From: Allomyces arbusculus
Lineage: Eukaryota > Blastocladiomycota > Blastocladiomycetes > Blastocladiales > Blastocladiaceae
Reading direction: 5' to 3'
Assembly (NCBI GenBank): GCA_027604705.1
Contig: JADHYV010000136.1
Location: forward strand, 1-28,724
DNA: 28,724 bases
In this document: piece after piece, positions 1-10,439 of the stretch
How the letters are laid out: each line of letters opens with the position of its first letter
Numbering within the stretch: the stretch's first letter is position 1
Program-made: the position numbers and the translations under genes
The notes under the pieces: model-generated
Seen by the model: only the letters and a program-made list of their open reading frames with translations
Databases searched by the model: none
Told to the model about the DNA's origin: nothing

Positions 1-2
1 TC

Positions 3-2243
3 GCTGCCAGTCTCCGTCCACCTTTTGCCTCGAATATGCATGCACAAGAATCCGACGTGCCGCCAAGGCTTGCTTCGGCGCCCGCAGCACACCAGGAACT
101 GGACCCAAACCGTATTTGGTCGCCGCTTGTCGCCGCGCTGCGTGAAAGGAACCCGACCCGTGCGCTATCTGTTGTGGAAAAGATTCCGTTTGACCAGCTG
201 GCCCTCTCTCGCCCGCCGCGCGGGGCTCATCGTGGCCAATCAAGCATGATCACGAATCATTTCGAGGGCCTGAACGAAGTTGCTCGTCTCATGGATAATA
301 TCCCGTCCGTCAAGAAAGACTCACGCCAGGCATGGAACGCGATGCTTGTTGCTCTTCTCAATGGACTCTTGCGCACCAGAGGCATTTCCGATCCTCTCCT
401 TCATGCCAGCAAGCCATGGATTTTGGTTGGACGGCTTGCATGGGCGGTGGCCGCACGTCGAGCAAATGCCGCACTTGATCCGCTCCAGCAATTTGCCGAC
501 ATGATTGCGCCTGTCACCCCCAAGTTGCCGAAACAAACTCTTGAGAGTCTTCTCATGGCTTACGCGAAAGCTGGCGGTATGGAGCGCCTGCAGGAGACGG
601 AGCAAATGTATGGTGAGCTCTTGGCAACGAACTGCGTCACGTTGAAAATGTCTGGCATCGTTGCGAATCTCTTGGCCGATGCTGCTGCACACCCGGACGC
701 ACCCACGGGCGGTCGGTGGGGCAAGGATCGTGTCGCAGTCATTCGCACGGTTATGGACGACGCTGTCCGGCTCGGATTCATTCCGTCCCCATTTGCCAAC
801 GACGTGCTGAATGGGTCGTTGATTCGCGCAGCCACCTGGCAGAATGGCCCGCTCGATGCGGCAAAGTTGGCCATGAACATGGCGGGGACAGGTGCCCACC
901 TCAGTGGGAAAACATTGTCAAGCCTAGTGATGAAGCTGGTCGAGGCCCAGTGCTTTGACCAGGTCAAAGCACTCCTTGCACTTGTTAACCCGCAAACCAG
1001 CGAAAAGTTTCCGTTCAGCGTTCATGTTCACTTTTTGTGCGCTTCACGCAAATACCAAGAAGCAATTGCTCTCGTTGGTCCACACCTCGAAAAGGTTGCG
1101 GTCACTGATCGCGATTGGCAGCTTTACACGGCCCATTTCAAAGTACTTTGCGCTCTTGGCCAGTTCCAGCTCATGTTTGACTTGCACGAAGACGTGATTC
1201 AGTCGGGAATGCCGCTTGGGCCCCGCTATTACCTCAATCTTATTGTGCAGACGACGCGCCTCGGCCAACCAGCACTTGATCGGGCCCTCGATTATGCCGA
1301 GGAGATGATTCAGCTTGGTTTTCCACTTGATAATGCAACCGTGCTCAAGTTGCGGCGCGAAGTCGTTTTGCACAACGATAGGCAAGCCCAATCCCGCCTC
1401 GAGGCGCTGCTGGCGGCACATAGTGGTGCTGGGACGCTGTCGCATGCTCAGCGTCGCTACTCTCAGAAAGTGGGTGTAGAGCTGTTTGCTTGCCACCGCG
1501 CTGATACTCGAGATCGGGACAAGAAGCTCCAGCGTGCGCGTGCCAACCTTGAAGCGCTCACGCAATCTGGTGCTTGCCCGCCCCGTTTTGCGCGTCAGTG
1601 GTGGGGTCAGTTCATGGAGTCATTGACTTTTGTGTACCGGAACGACCCTGCACGTCTCTTCAAGGAATTGCGCGCTACGCACGTCCACTTGCTTTCTGAC
1701 CCGACCCGACGTGCATACATTGAGCGGCACGAGGCCATCGTCTATCTGACACAGGTCATGAAACCGCTGAGTTACGCGCGCCGACTCGACCTCGTTCTGG
1801 CTCTTTGGGACACGTGCATTTTACGAATGCCACCTCGCAATGACACGCTCATTCGGGACCCGGTGTGGCAAATTCGTCTTTCTGGCGCACCTACGCCAAA
1901 TATGCCGTTGGTGTGCATTGTTCTTGACACGGTCGGTCGATTTGGCGACTTGGTGACGCTGCTCGACGTCGAGAAGACACTTCTCGAGCACATCGATGAC
2001 CGGACGTGGCCGGCTGATGTAAACTTGTTTACCACACTCGTCGAGGCGCATTTCCGACTCAAGGATCCTAGCGGCGCACGTCGTATCCTGCTCGATGTGC
2101 TTCCCCGTTCGCACATTGATTCCGAAGCCAAATTGCGCGACACGTTTGTGTCACAGGCCCGCCTTCATGGGTTCTCAGCGTTGCTCAAAGACCACGATGT
2201 TCGTGCTGCAGTCTATTCCGGACCGTGGCTTGCACTGCATTGA
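3..2243 (+). CDS. PPR-like helical-repeat protein, 5' end outside the window
   Basis: A single uninterrupted frame runs from the left edge to a TGA at 2241-2243. The first ATG in frame is at 36 and would give 735 residues. The frame is also open from position 3 to 35, so the true start may lie upstream. The product is rich in paired amphipathic helices, with units resembling pentatricopeptide repeats: residues about 168-200 ('LESLLMAYAKAGGMERLQE'), 365-400 ('LYTAHFKVLCALGQFQLMF') and 675-710 ('LFTTLVEAHFRLKDPSGARR'). Proteins of this kind usually bind RNA in mitochondria. No convincing targeting peptide follows the ATG at 36, which supports a start outside the window. No signal peptide or membrane segment is visible. 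The assignment to a PPR-like solenoid is inference from helix periodicity. TPR-like or another alpha-solenoid is possible. The gene itself is well supported by length and codon use. Confidence 0.75.
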   Translation, partial: AASLRPPFASNMHAQESDVPPRLASAPAAHQELDPNRIWSPLVAALRERNPTRALSVVEKIPFDQLALSRPPRGAHRGQSSMITNHFEGLNEVARLMDNIPSVKKDSRQAWNAMLVALLNGLLRTRGISDPLLHASKPWILVGRLAWAVAARRANAALDPLQQFADMIAPVTPKLPKQTLESLLMAYAKAGGMERLQETEQMYGELLATNCVTLKMSGIVANLLADAAAHPDAPTGGRWGKDRVAVIRTVMDDAVRLGFIPSPFANDVLNGSLIRAATWQNGPLDAAKLAMNMAGTGAHLSGKTLSSLVMKLVEAQCFDQVKALLALVNPQTSEKFPFSVHVHFLCASRKYQEAIALVGPHLEKVAVTDRDWQLYTAHFKVLCALGQFQLMFDLHEDVIQSGMPLGPRYYLNLIVQTTRLGQPALDRALDYAEEMIQLGFPLDNATVLKLRREVVLHNDRQAQSRLEALLAAHSGAGTLSHAQRRYSQKVGVELFACHRADTRDRDKKLQRARANLEALTQSGACPPRFARQWWGQFMESLTFVYRNDPARLFKELRATHVHLLSDPTRRAYIERHEAIVYLTQVMKPLSYARRLDLVLALWDTCILRMPPRNDTLIRDPVWQIRLSGAPTPNMPLVCIVLDTVGRFGDLVTLLDVEKTLLEHIDDRTWPADVNLFTTLVEAHFRLKDPSGARRILLDVLPRSHIDSEAKLRDTFVSQARLHGFSALLKDHDVRAAVYSGPWLALH

Positions 2244-2431
2244 TGTCACAGTATTTTTATTCATTTCAGTGTCTCATCCTTGCTTTCGTCTTTTTGCTTG
2301 AGTTCTGCTTTGATGTTTTTCCTCTTATCATGTTCCCGTAGTTTGATGCACCGTGTCGCTGCCAAGTCGTGCACTCACACCGCAGTCATGAAGGAAGTAG
2401 TTCGGGTCTCGAGAAGAGACTCGCCAAGGAA

Positions 2432-4652
2432 TCAATACGCACTGGTGTCCCAAAAATCGGCCGTGGGTGGCGTCAATCCGGTACGCACTGGCCCGGGCCG
2501 GTTGACCCACTCGTCAAACATTTCACGCAACGTCGGATCGGGCTGGCGACCCCAGTGGTTGGACCAGCTTGCGAACTTGGCCGTCCACATCGGCGGGGGA
2601 CTTGAACAGGGCTGACCACACGACTTGGCTTGCGGGCGTCACTGCGAGCCGCAACTCGCCATGGCGCACGCGAAGCTGCACCCACGGCTCTTTGAAGTTC
2701 GTCACGGCCGGCAAGCACGACAAATCGTGGATGGCCTCCTGTTCCAGCTGCGCGGCAAACGGCAGCTCCACTCTGTTCACATTGTCGAGCGAGCAGCACG
2801 GCCGAAAGGAAGAATTTTCGACTTCCGTTCCCTCACGACCTTGAGCTTCTTGAGTGCCGGCAGGTCGAGCGTGCCGCGACGCTCAGTCCAGCTGGTAAAG
2901 TTCGAGGCAAGATCGTCGACGCGGCGCTGCACGAGCCCGTGGCCCTAAATGACAGCCGTCGAGCAGTGGAGCTTGCGCAGCTGCGGCATGACTGTCTCAA
3001 TGCTGTAGTCGTACACGAACCCCTCGTCCGCGTTAATCGAGAGCTTGATCACCGACGGCATGACCGAAAGCGGCACAGGGATCAACGAGTCTCGACGAGA
3101 CACGAGAATGAAGGCTTCGCCCACGGTCGGAAACGTGGAGCGGCAGAGCGGCGTCAAGAAGAGCGACGTCGTGCTGAGATACGTGAGCGCAGGAAACTGT
3201 GCCGTGGAGCGCGAGCTGCCGCCTGCCACCGGCCTGCATTCACAATACACAAATTAGACGCGTACGCCGATCTTCCTCGTCGCTGTTGTCCAGGTACTCT
3301 TGATCCCATGCCGCATCGTCGAAGCGACCGTCCCCGACAGCATCATCAAGTCGTTGCAGATGAGGGAGTGCCGCGAGCTGTGCGACGTGGTGCGGGCGCA
3401 GGAAGAGACCCGGCGCGAACGAGGAATGAATCGTGAGCGATGCAAGATGCGGCAAGTGAACGAGCCAGTGTGTCGGGATAGCGAGACCCTCGCGCACGTC
3501 GTCGAGCAAGCGCAAATCTGAGACGTTGGGCACACGCTGCGCGGGAACGAGTTGATGGTACATGCGAACCCCCATCCTGACGCGCTTCTTCTCCTGGAAA
3601 CGGTTCGGCAACTCCGCTCGAGATCGATTCGGCCAAGAAGTGCTTATCGAACGAGGGTCAGGCGGGAGAAACGAATTTCCTCGAGCATCAACGCAAGCGC
3701 CAGGAACCGGCACAGCACGATGACCGAGGGAAGTCGAAAAATCAAATTCGACGCGTACGCTCCTGCACGCCGGCATAATGGGGAGTTGTTGGTACACTGT
3801 AACAGTGCCCGCGATCAACCGGAATGCGTGCACGTTCAGCAGCGTGCAGTTGATTGTCCACGTCGGACCAAAGCAGCCGTCGTCGATGAAGACGAGGTCG
3901 GCCGTCTTCACACGCTGCGCAACCTTGGGCAAGCCCGACAGAAGGCGTTGAACCTACGCGGGCGTCATGCCCCACCTAAACTCGATTGTGTTGAGCGAGA
4001 TCATCGACTTGAGGGCCATTTCAAACCCGATCCCGCGGCGCAGGTTGGCGTCGGGCACTACCTCTTGCCGCATGCGAATTTTGCGCAGTCACTCGGCGGG
4101 AGCGACAAGCGACCGCACTTTGAGCGCGGCGCGCGTTGTGACCTGGTTGCGCGCCTTACCCTGGTTGGACCTTTCCATTACCGCGCGACTTGCCCCTCAC
4201 ACTTTCCCCTTGCCGCGCGTCGTACTCTGGGATTGCGTCGTCGGCGCTGGTGCAGCGTCATGTCCGCTGTCGGCGAGAATGAGTACGGCAACTCGCGCCC
4301 GCCCGTGATGAGTTCATTGTTCAGGTCCGACGCAACCTCGAGCGAGCAAATAGCTTAATCTCTTCGACAGGCCGTTCCGGCCGAAATGCGACGTCGAGCG
4401 TGAGGCACGGGCTATCATCGCGGACGCGATCAACGGTGGCGCACAAGCGCTTGCAGGGCGATGTAGCGCAGGGCGCGCGACAAAGTTGCGCAAGCGCAAA
4501 TAGATCCGCTGGGAAATTATCTTGGGCTCGGGGGTGCAGCATGCCCGGGCAACGTTTTCGGCAATCGTTCCGAGGGCGAGTGTGGGCAAGTCGGCGAGCC
4601 ATGTCGCCGTCACTGGCAACGGATTGATGGTGGACGCGTTTTCTTGGCTCAT
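2432..4652 (-). pseudogene. Broken F-box/LRR family gene
   Basis: Read on the minus strand, pieces of one protein are spread over different frames between an ATG at 4652 and a TGA at 2434-2432. The N-terminus has an F-box-like helix ('LADLPTLALGTIAENVARA'). A second F-box-like helix at about 4510-4440 ('DLFALAQLCRA' then 'LRYIALQALV') needs a change of frame in its middle. The middle part (about 3930-3255) and the segment at 3235-2950 hold LRR-like hydrophobic strands. The segment at about 2940-2810 ('RRGTLDLPALKKLKVV') matches the same place in the copy at 10440-12495 ('LRGRIDLPELKMLAFV'), so both belong to one family. The last 31 codons ('REMFDEWVNRPGPVRTGL') read cleanly to the stop. Several frame changes and in-frame stops make an intact product unlikely. 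It points away from Argonaute, with a 293-bp gap between their starts. Sequencing errors could explain some but probably not all breaks. Confidence 0.7.
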
Positions 4653-4945
4653 GATTTGAATTTAGTTTGCCGGGAATTGTAGGAAAAGCAATGGATAGCA
4701 ACCTGGTGAAGAACCGTCGAAGCATCAAGTCTGAAGCATCAAGTTTGAAGAACAAGTTTGAAGCAGGGCATATCAAAGTATCAGCGTGTGCGTCTGGTCG
4801 CCTGGCAACAGCACATGTGACATGGTCAACAAGATAGTTTGCACGCGGCCGCGTGGGCGACCCAGTCAATTCCTTGACGACCGAGCTTGCACCAGCGAGC
4901 AACACCATTCCATTCTCGCGCTCGGCAACAGCTTGCTGCAACAAG
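4653..4945. promoter_or_regulatory. Divergent upstream region between broken F-box gene and Argonaute
   Basis: This 293-bp gap separates the start of the minus-strand F-box relic from the Argonaute ATG. It holds a short tandem repeat, two copies of a 14-bp unit GAAGCATCAAGTYT at 4719-4732 and 4733-4746, followed by a looser copy (AACAAGTTTGAAGC). No clear TATA box was seen. Its promoter role is inferred from position only. Confidence 0.35.
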
Positions 4946-7900
4946 ATGGGTTCAGGCAAGGGACCAGCGCAGCCGCTGGCCGCACCCGGTTCTGCACCTA
5001 CTCCCGGCCTTGCCGACAAGTCACAAGCGACTGCGCCGTCCCCCGACGCGTCGGCGTCCGACACGTCCAGCTCGGGGTCCGACAGCGATGGCAGTGACAG
5101 CGACAGCGATAATGATAGCGACGGCTCGAGCAGCTCCGGTTTCTCGTCGTCGGACGAGGAGGGTGCCATCAAGCCCAACGACGATGAACCTGTGTTCACG
5201 CCGAGCTCGCTGATGCCGACGCCGACGGTTGCCGCTGAGCCAATGACCAAGCCAGTGCCTACCGCTGACATGGTCCATTCAGCAGTGCCAATCGACGCGG
5301 CGACCGCTGCCGCAGCGGCGCGGGCCAAGGCGTTGCAGCGCAAGGCCGAGGCGTTCGAGACGATTATGCAAGTGCCGCGGCGTCCTGGTTCTTGCACGGT
5401 GGGCGTGCCGACGGCCATCAAGGGTACGCCCGTCTTCATCGTTTCCACACCAAGTCTCTGAGGGGTGTCCCGTGGCGTGTTGCTACTTTTATGATCCATT
5501 GCGGTCTGCCTTCGACTTAATACACGTTGGCCACATTCGCTCCTCTCTCATTCTCGAATCCCGACCGGCGTGATTAAATGCTCACGTTCATCAACCCCAC
5601 TTTCGCTGCGGTTTTAAATTCGGTAGCCAACTCGTTTGTCGTGAAAATGACGCACCTCGACCAGCCCATCTACTGCTACGACCTGCGGTGCGAGCCCGAG
5701 GCGCCGTCGATGCGCATCCGCGCCCTCTTCAGCACGTGGCGCGAGCTCTACCTACTCGATCTCGTCGACGACCAGCACAAGCCCAAGGGTACGGGGCCCA
5801 TCAACGTGGCGCAAATGTCGTGCTTTGACGGCAAGCGCGCACTCTTCACGCCCGTGCCTCTGAAACTCGCACCAGACGAGGAAAAGGTGTATGAGGTGTC
5901 GCTGCCCATGCCTAACCGCCAGAACCAGCCCAAGCGCCGCCCGTTTGAGCGCGTGTTTACGATCAAGCTGCGCAAGCTGACTGACATGCCGTTCCGCGAG
6001 CTGCACAATTACCTGCAAGGCATTATCTCGCGCGAGCACTCCGTGTTCAGCTATACGTCGGCCGTCGGTTCGTGCATCTCCAATTGTTTTGCTGGCTTGG
6101 CGCTGAGGTGCGGATGCTGATGCGCACGAACCGCTTGAAACAGACGTCATTTTCCGCCAAGCCGCAACCTCGTTCCTCTCGCCGCAGGGCCGCGTCCTGT
6201 TCGACCCGCGGTACAAGACCACGACGGGCACTGGCATGGAGGTCATGCCGGGCTACACGCAAGCGATTCGCACGGCCGAAAACCACTTGATCATTATTCT
6301 CGACGTGACGAGCGCGCTCTTCTACGAGTCCAAGCCGCTGTCGGAGCTGCTCAAGATTGCGTTTGGCCGTCCACGGCTCGGCGCGCTCTCCGAGCAGGAA
6401 GTCTACATGGTCGAGCGCGTGATGCGCGGGTTCAGCGTCATGCCCAACTACCAGCGCGACGCGCCGCGCCGGCCCTACAAGATTGCTGCGCTCACGCGCA
6501 CGGGCGCGAACGCGACCTACTTTACCATGAATGGCCGCGAAATGTCGGTCGCGTCCTACTTTGAGGCCGAGTACAACCGCAAGCTCGAGTTCCCGGACCT
6601 GCCGTGCGTCGTGGCCGTAGTCGGCGGCGGCAATCAGCAGCGCGGCAACTTCCATCACGGCAACAACAATAACGACAACAAGCCCGTCCAGATTTACTTG
6701 CCGGTCGAGCTGTGCACGATGGTGGAGGGCCAAAAAGTCGCGCGCCCACTCGGGCTCATGGACATCAAGCACTTCAAGCCGTCGGCGATGCGCCCCGTGG
6801 AGCGCGCGCAGGAGATTGAAAAATCGGCGCGGCTCGTCTACGACCCGACGCCGCCCTTGCTAAAGTCGTTCCATCTCGGGCCCGAGTTCCAGATGCTCGG
6901 GATCACGGGCCGCACGTTACCGGCGCCGCGGCTCCTGTATCACCCGACCTCGCGCGAACCTGTGGCCGTGCCCGTCAAGGGCCGGTGGAACATGGAGACA
7001 CACCGCATGTACCGCGGCGTGACGCTGCGCAAATGGGCGGTGCTCCCGCTCGTCCCGTGCCAGCCCGACCAGGTGGCCCGGTTCATGACGCGGTGGATCG
7101 GCACGATGCGCGATACAGGGATCCATGTCCTCGATCCAAAACCCAAGATCTTGGCCCCGGCCAACCCGGAGGAAGCGCTCGAGACGGCGATTCAGCATGC
7201 TTACTTGCAGGCCGGCGACCAGTCGGTGCACCCGGACTTGCTCGTCTTTATTTTGCCGGAACGGAACTACAAGATCTACACGAGCATCAAGCGCATTTGC
7301 GACACGCTGCTCGGTGTCGCGTCGCAGTGCATCACGCAAAAGGTGATGCTCGGGATGAAGGGGACGCACCTCGAGAACTTGTGCTTGAAGGTGAACGTCA
7401 AGCTGCCGGGCGGCACCAATGTGCGCATCGACCCAGAGCAGCTGCCGTGCGTGCGCGACATTCCGACGATCTTCATGGGCGCCGACGTGACGCACCCGGC
7501 GCAGGAGATTCGGTCGCCGTCGATTGCCGCTGTGGTCGGGAGCATGGTACGTTTGCGAAATTCACGCGTGCATATGCGTGTCTGCCCTCTAATCCACTGA
7601 CACCACTTCGTACCTCTGCAACAGGACGCATTCGCCTCGCAATACGCGGCCGTCTCGCGCATCCAGCCCATTCGCGCCGAGATCATTCTCGACATGGGCT
7701 CAATGGTGCTCGAGCTGCTGCAAAAATTTTACGCTAACACGGGCGCCAAGCCGCAGCGCATCATCTTCTACCGCGACGGGATTTCCGAGGGCCAGTTTAC
7801 CGAAGTGATTCGGTCCGAGGTCACGGCGATTCGCAAGGCGTGTGCCGCGCTTGACCCAAACTACAAGCCCAAGCTCACGTTCATGATCGTGCAAAAGCGG

Positions 7901-8451
7901 CATCATACGCGGTTTTTCCCGGACGAGGGCACGATTGTCGACGATCGGTACGTTTTGGATTGGATGTGTTTGCCCAAGCACGGTTTCACTCACGCGTGTG
8001 CTTCGGCGTGCACTTAGGTCGGGTAACTTGCTCCCGGGCCTCGTGGTCGACTCGGTCGTGACGCACCCATTCGAGTTTGATTTCTACATCCAGAGCCACC
8101 TCGGTCTGCAGGGTCTCGCCAAGCCAACGCGGTACTCGGTGGTACGCTTCTTGTTCATCGCCCACTTCCACTTTCCATAGCGATACGACTCTGACTTTGC
8201 GGTGCCAATATCAATAGCTCGTCGACGAAAACAACTTCTCGCCCAACCACTTAGCCGAGCTCAGTTACCGCATGTGCTACCTCTACCCGCGCGGCACGCG
8301 GTCTGTGTCGATGGTACCGGCCGCATTCTACGCGCACGTGTTTGCGGCGCGCGCCAAGTGCCACGTTGTCGACAAGGAGGAGGACGGCAAGCGGTTCTTT
8401 GCGCTGTCGGCCGTCAAACCCGAGCTCGAGAAGGCCATGTACTTCATGTGA
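4946..8451 (+). CDS. Argonaute (slicer-type, six exons, 1000 aa)
   Basis: Exons 4946-5423, 5627-6067, 6144-7546, 7625-7947, 8018-8141 and 8218-8451 join in frame to 1000 residues. All five introns are GT-AG (203, 76, 78, 70 and 76 nt). Argonautes bind small RNAs and silence complementary RNA. Residues 1-140 are a disordered Pro/Ala and Ser/Asp-rich tail, with the acidic run at about 36-73. The family motif RPG-x-x-T-x-G at 146-153 ends exon 1 and continues across the splice into ANSFVV (160 on), which is the reason for joining the two exons. Next come N and linker domains, PAZ (about 370-505, with a Gly/Asn-rich insert), MID (about 602-745) and PIWI (745-1000). The MID 5'-phosphate pocket residues Y685, K689, Q701, K722 and K726 are present. 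The slicer tetrad D754, E793, D825 and H963 is complete, with spacing close to that of human AGO2. The protein ends MYFM, like the usual C-terminal MYFA. The start is the first ATG in the exon 1 frame. Exons 4-6 are certain from family match; introns 1 and 2 are slightly less sure. Confidence 0.93.
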
Positions 8452-8737
8452 GGGCAGGTGCGGGAGGGAGCAGGAATGGGGCGACGCGCTGGCAGCCCAA
8501 ATATTGCTGCAGCTGGTGGTGGATCGTGCTGCCATGCTCTGAGTAAATGATTGATACATACGAACTCCATTTCGTCGTTGTTTGAATTCGCGCTGATGCT
8601 CTGCAGTCACATCTTTCATCAGATTGATTCGCTTGCAGCATTAGCGATGCTGCTAAGTTGTTCCTCACTTGATGGCTCTCTTCATCACTATGCAACTGAC
8701 CAGCCATGCCACGATGTTATGTTCTTGATCTTGGCAG
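8452..8737. other. Argonaute 3' flank, no gene seen
   Basis: This 286-bp stretch between the Argonaute stop and the first recognisable piece of the next LRR relic shows no ORF with family resemblance. It probably holds the Argonaute 3' UTR and the lost 5' part of the neighbouring relic. Confidence 0.4.
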
Positions 8738-10163
8738 GCTCAAGTTTTTCACTTTGATCGTGGCGACCTTGAGCCAGTTTCTATTTCTGGTCGCGTCGCT
8801 TATCAAATTACTTGGACAACGAGATCGTGCTCTCAGAGGGTGTACTGAACCAGGTCGTGCTCAACAAGGACTATCCACTCCGTTTTCAGCACCTTCGAGC
8901 GGTTACGCTGGCCTTGCCCACATATATGACGTTTGTGCCAACGGATGGCCCAAACGCAGCTTCGCGCGTCGCTCGCCTCAACATCAATGCGGACGGAGAG
9001 TTTGGGTCGCTGCCCCCAACACCATTCAGGATCCTCGACACAATGCCTGTCAAATCTCGTGTCCCTGTTCCGTCGTTAGGTGCAGCTCGCCCCGCGACAC
9101 GTTGCGATGCTTGCTTTGCACCGCATTTGAGGACTTCGAATGCCCTGCTAGACATGGAAGATGATTACGATGATGTGTCGTCACTCTTGGTGCTCAACGG
9201 CGTGCAGTTCTCATCACTCCGATTCGTCCGCACGTCGCCGCTCTTTTTGTTCTTGTTCGACGCTGCATTCTGCCATCTTCGGTGATGTCCACAGTCGTCG
9301 TGGCAACTCACGAGCGGCTCAATGTGTCACTGCACTTGCCGACCATGCCGCAAGCCTTACTCTTGTCCCTGGGCGACTCGGCGACCGTTCTTTCTGCTAC
9401 CTTCAATGGTCGAGCCTTGACGAGCTTGACGGTGGCAACAGACCTGGCCATGAGCACGCCGTGCCTCCAGTCCTTACTGTGTTTTGTCCGTGTTGAGGGG
9501 ATGCCTTCACTCAAGCTCTGCACGTTCACCAGCTTGACCATCCTCACCGCTGCGTAGAACGGACAAAGCCAGATTGACTACCCGACACTTGAGAGACTGA
9601 CGTTTCAGTTCCTTTGGGACCTCGCCCGGCAGACCATTGACCACATCGATCCGGCAGGTGTGCCGGCTCTTTCCAATGTTTGGATCCTGCCTGTCCAATG
9701 TTGTCACTGCCAACGCGCTATGGGACCTCACGCGCGTGCCCAAGCTGAAGCGATTCAGTGCCTTCCTGCCAATTCGTTTCCTGGCCGATCAAGCCAATTT
9801 ACAGCTCATGTACACGAAGAAGTGCTCGCTTCGTGCTTCGTGTGGCCGCTTCTTGCCTCTGGTCACCTGGCGGGATTTGTTGCGCACTGTGCGATTGTTG
9901 TCCTAACGGCACACGTGGAACTCGGTGACTCGGTGCTGATCGAATTTGCGATTGAGTGGATGTTGCGTCAAACCCCAGTGACTGTTTGCTTCAAGATTCC
10001 CGTCGATGTTGCGCAGAAGCTCGGCTTGCAAACGTTTGTGAATGAGTTGCGCACCAAGCATGATGGGGCCTCGATTGAAGTGGAGCAGTTGCGCACGTCG
10101 GATCGAAGCGATATGAAAGGATCGGTTCGATTCAACGAGTCACTGTGGTCAACTGCTGATTGA
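8738..10163 (+). pseudogene. 5'-truncated tandem copy of the F-box/LRR gene
   Basis: This stretch matches the C-terminal two-thirds of the next gene (11130-12495) in order and orientation. Examples are 'DYPLRFQHLRAVTLALPT' against 'DYPVRFQHLKKAMLNLPT', 'LPTMPQALLLSLGDSATV' against 'LPTMPSATHLSLEDSKNT', and 'IEWMLRQTPVTVCFKIPVDV' against 'IAWMLRQRALSVSFEVSVDV'. The F-box end is missing. The frame changes several times. A Trp codon conserved in the sister copy (TGG at 11944-11946) is TAG here (9555-9557). The final segment (9660-10163) is open to a TGA with a C-terminus a little longer than that of the sister. The match begins at about 8738, where 'caagtttttcactttgatcgt' style DNA can still be lined up with the sister. 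It is a tandem duplicate that has decayed. Confidence 0.8.
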
Positions 10164-10439
10164 CGAGCGGCGAGCTCGCCTTTGGTCAAGAAGACGTCCC
10201 GGTGCCATAAGTTTGGCAGGTCACATCTTGTGAGATGCTGCAAGGCCAGGCATCCACCACATGTTCTGGCGATCCCGCCTCACCATGGTTCAATCTGCAC
10301 TTGCCTGCCTCCGTTCCTTTCTCTCCCGCACTTTCATTTCTTCCCCAAGCATCGATTCTCGAGATTATTTGCATTTGGCACTCAAGCCCGTCTAGGTTAT
10401 CTCCACCTGCTTGCCAACCCAACTGAGCGGTATAATCCG
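10164..10439. promoter_or_regulatory. Upstream region of the second F-box/LRR copy
   Basis: This 276-bp spacer lies between the tandem copies. A TATAAT sequence sits directly before the ATG at 10440, too close to act as a normal TATA box. No other signal was recognised. Confidence 0.25.

Noticed and set aside
2432-4652. Reading the minus-strand LRR relic as a multi-exon gene with many short introns
   Set aside because: The frame changes do not fall at GT-AG pairs of the usual length, and one lies inside an F-box helix where no intron fits.
4321-5499. Minus-strand frame of 392 codons across the Argonaute N-terminal exon
   Set aside because: Its Ser/Leu-rich text is the complement of the Ser/Asp codons of exon 1 of Argonaute, and only its far end coincides with the F-box relic in the wrong frame for the most part.
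6068-6107. A 40-nt intron 2 for Argonaute, using the AG at 6106-6107
   Set aside because: It keeps the frame, but the longer 76-nt choice (6068-6143) gives 'SAVDVIFRQ', which fits the family's 'ALDVVLR' block and the usual intron length better.
6047-6772. Minus-strand frame of 241 codons inside Argonaute
   Set aside because: It is a shadow of a GC-rich coding exon, with no domain and no ATG in a useful place; the plus strand matches Argonaute throughout.
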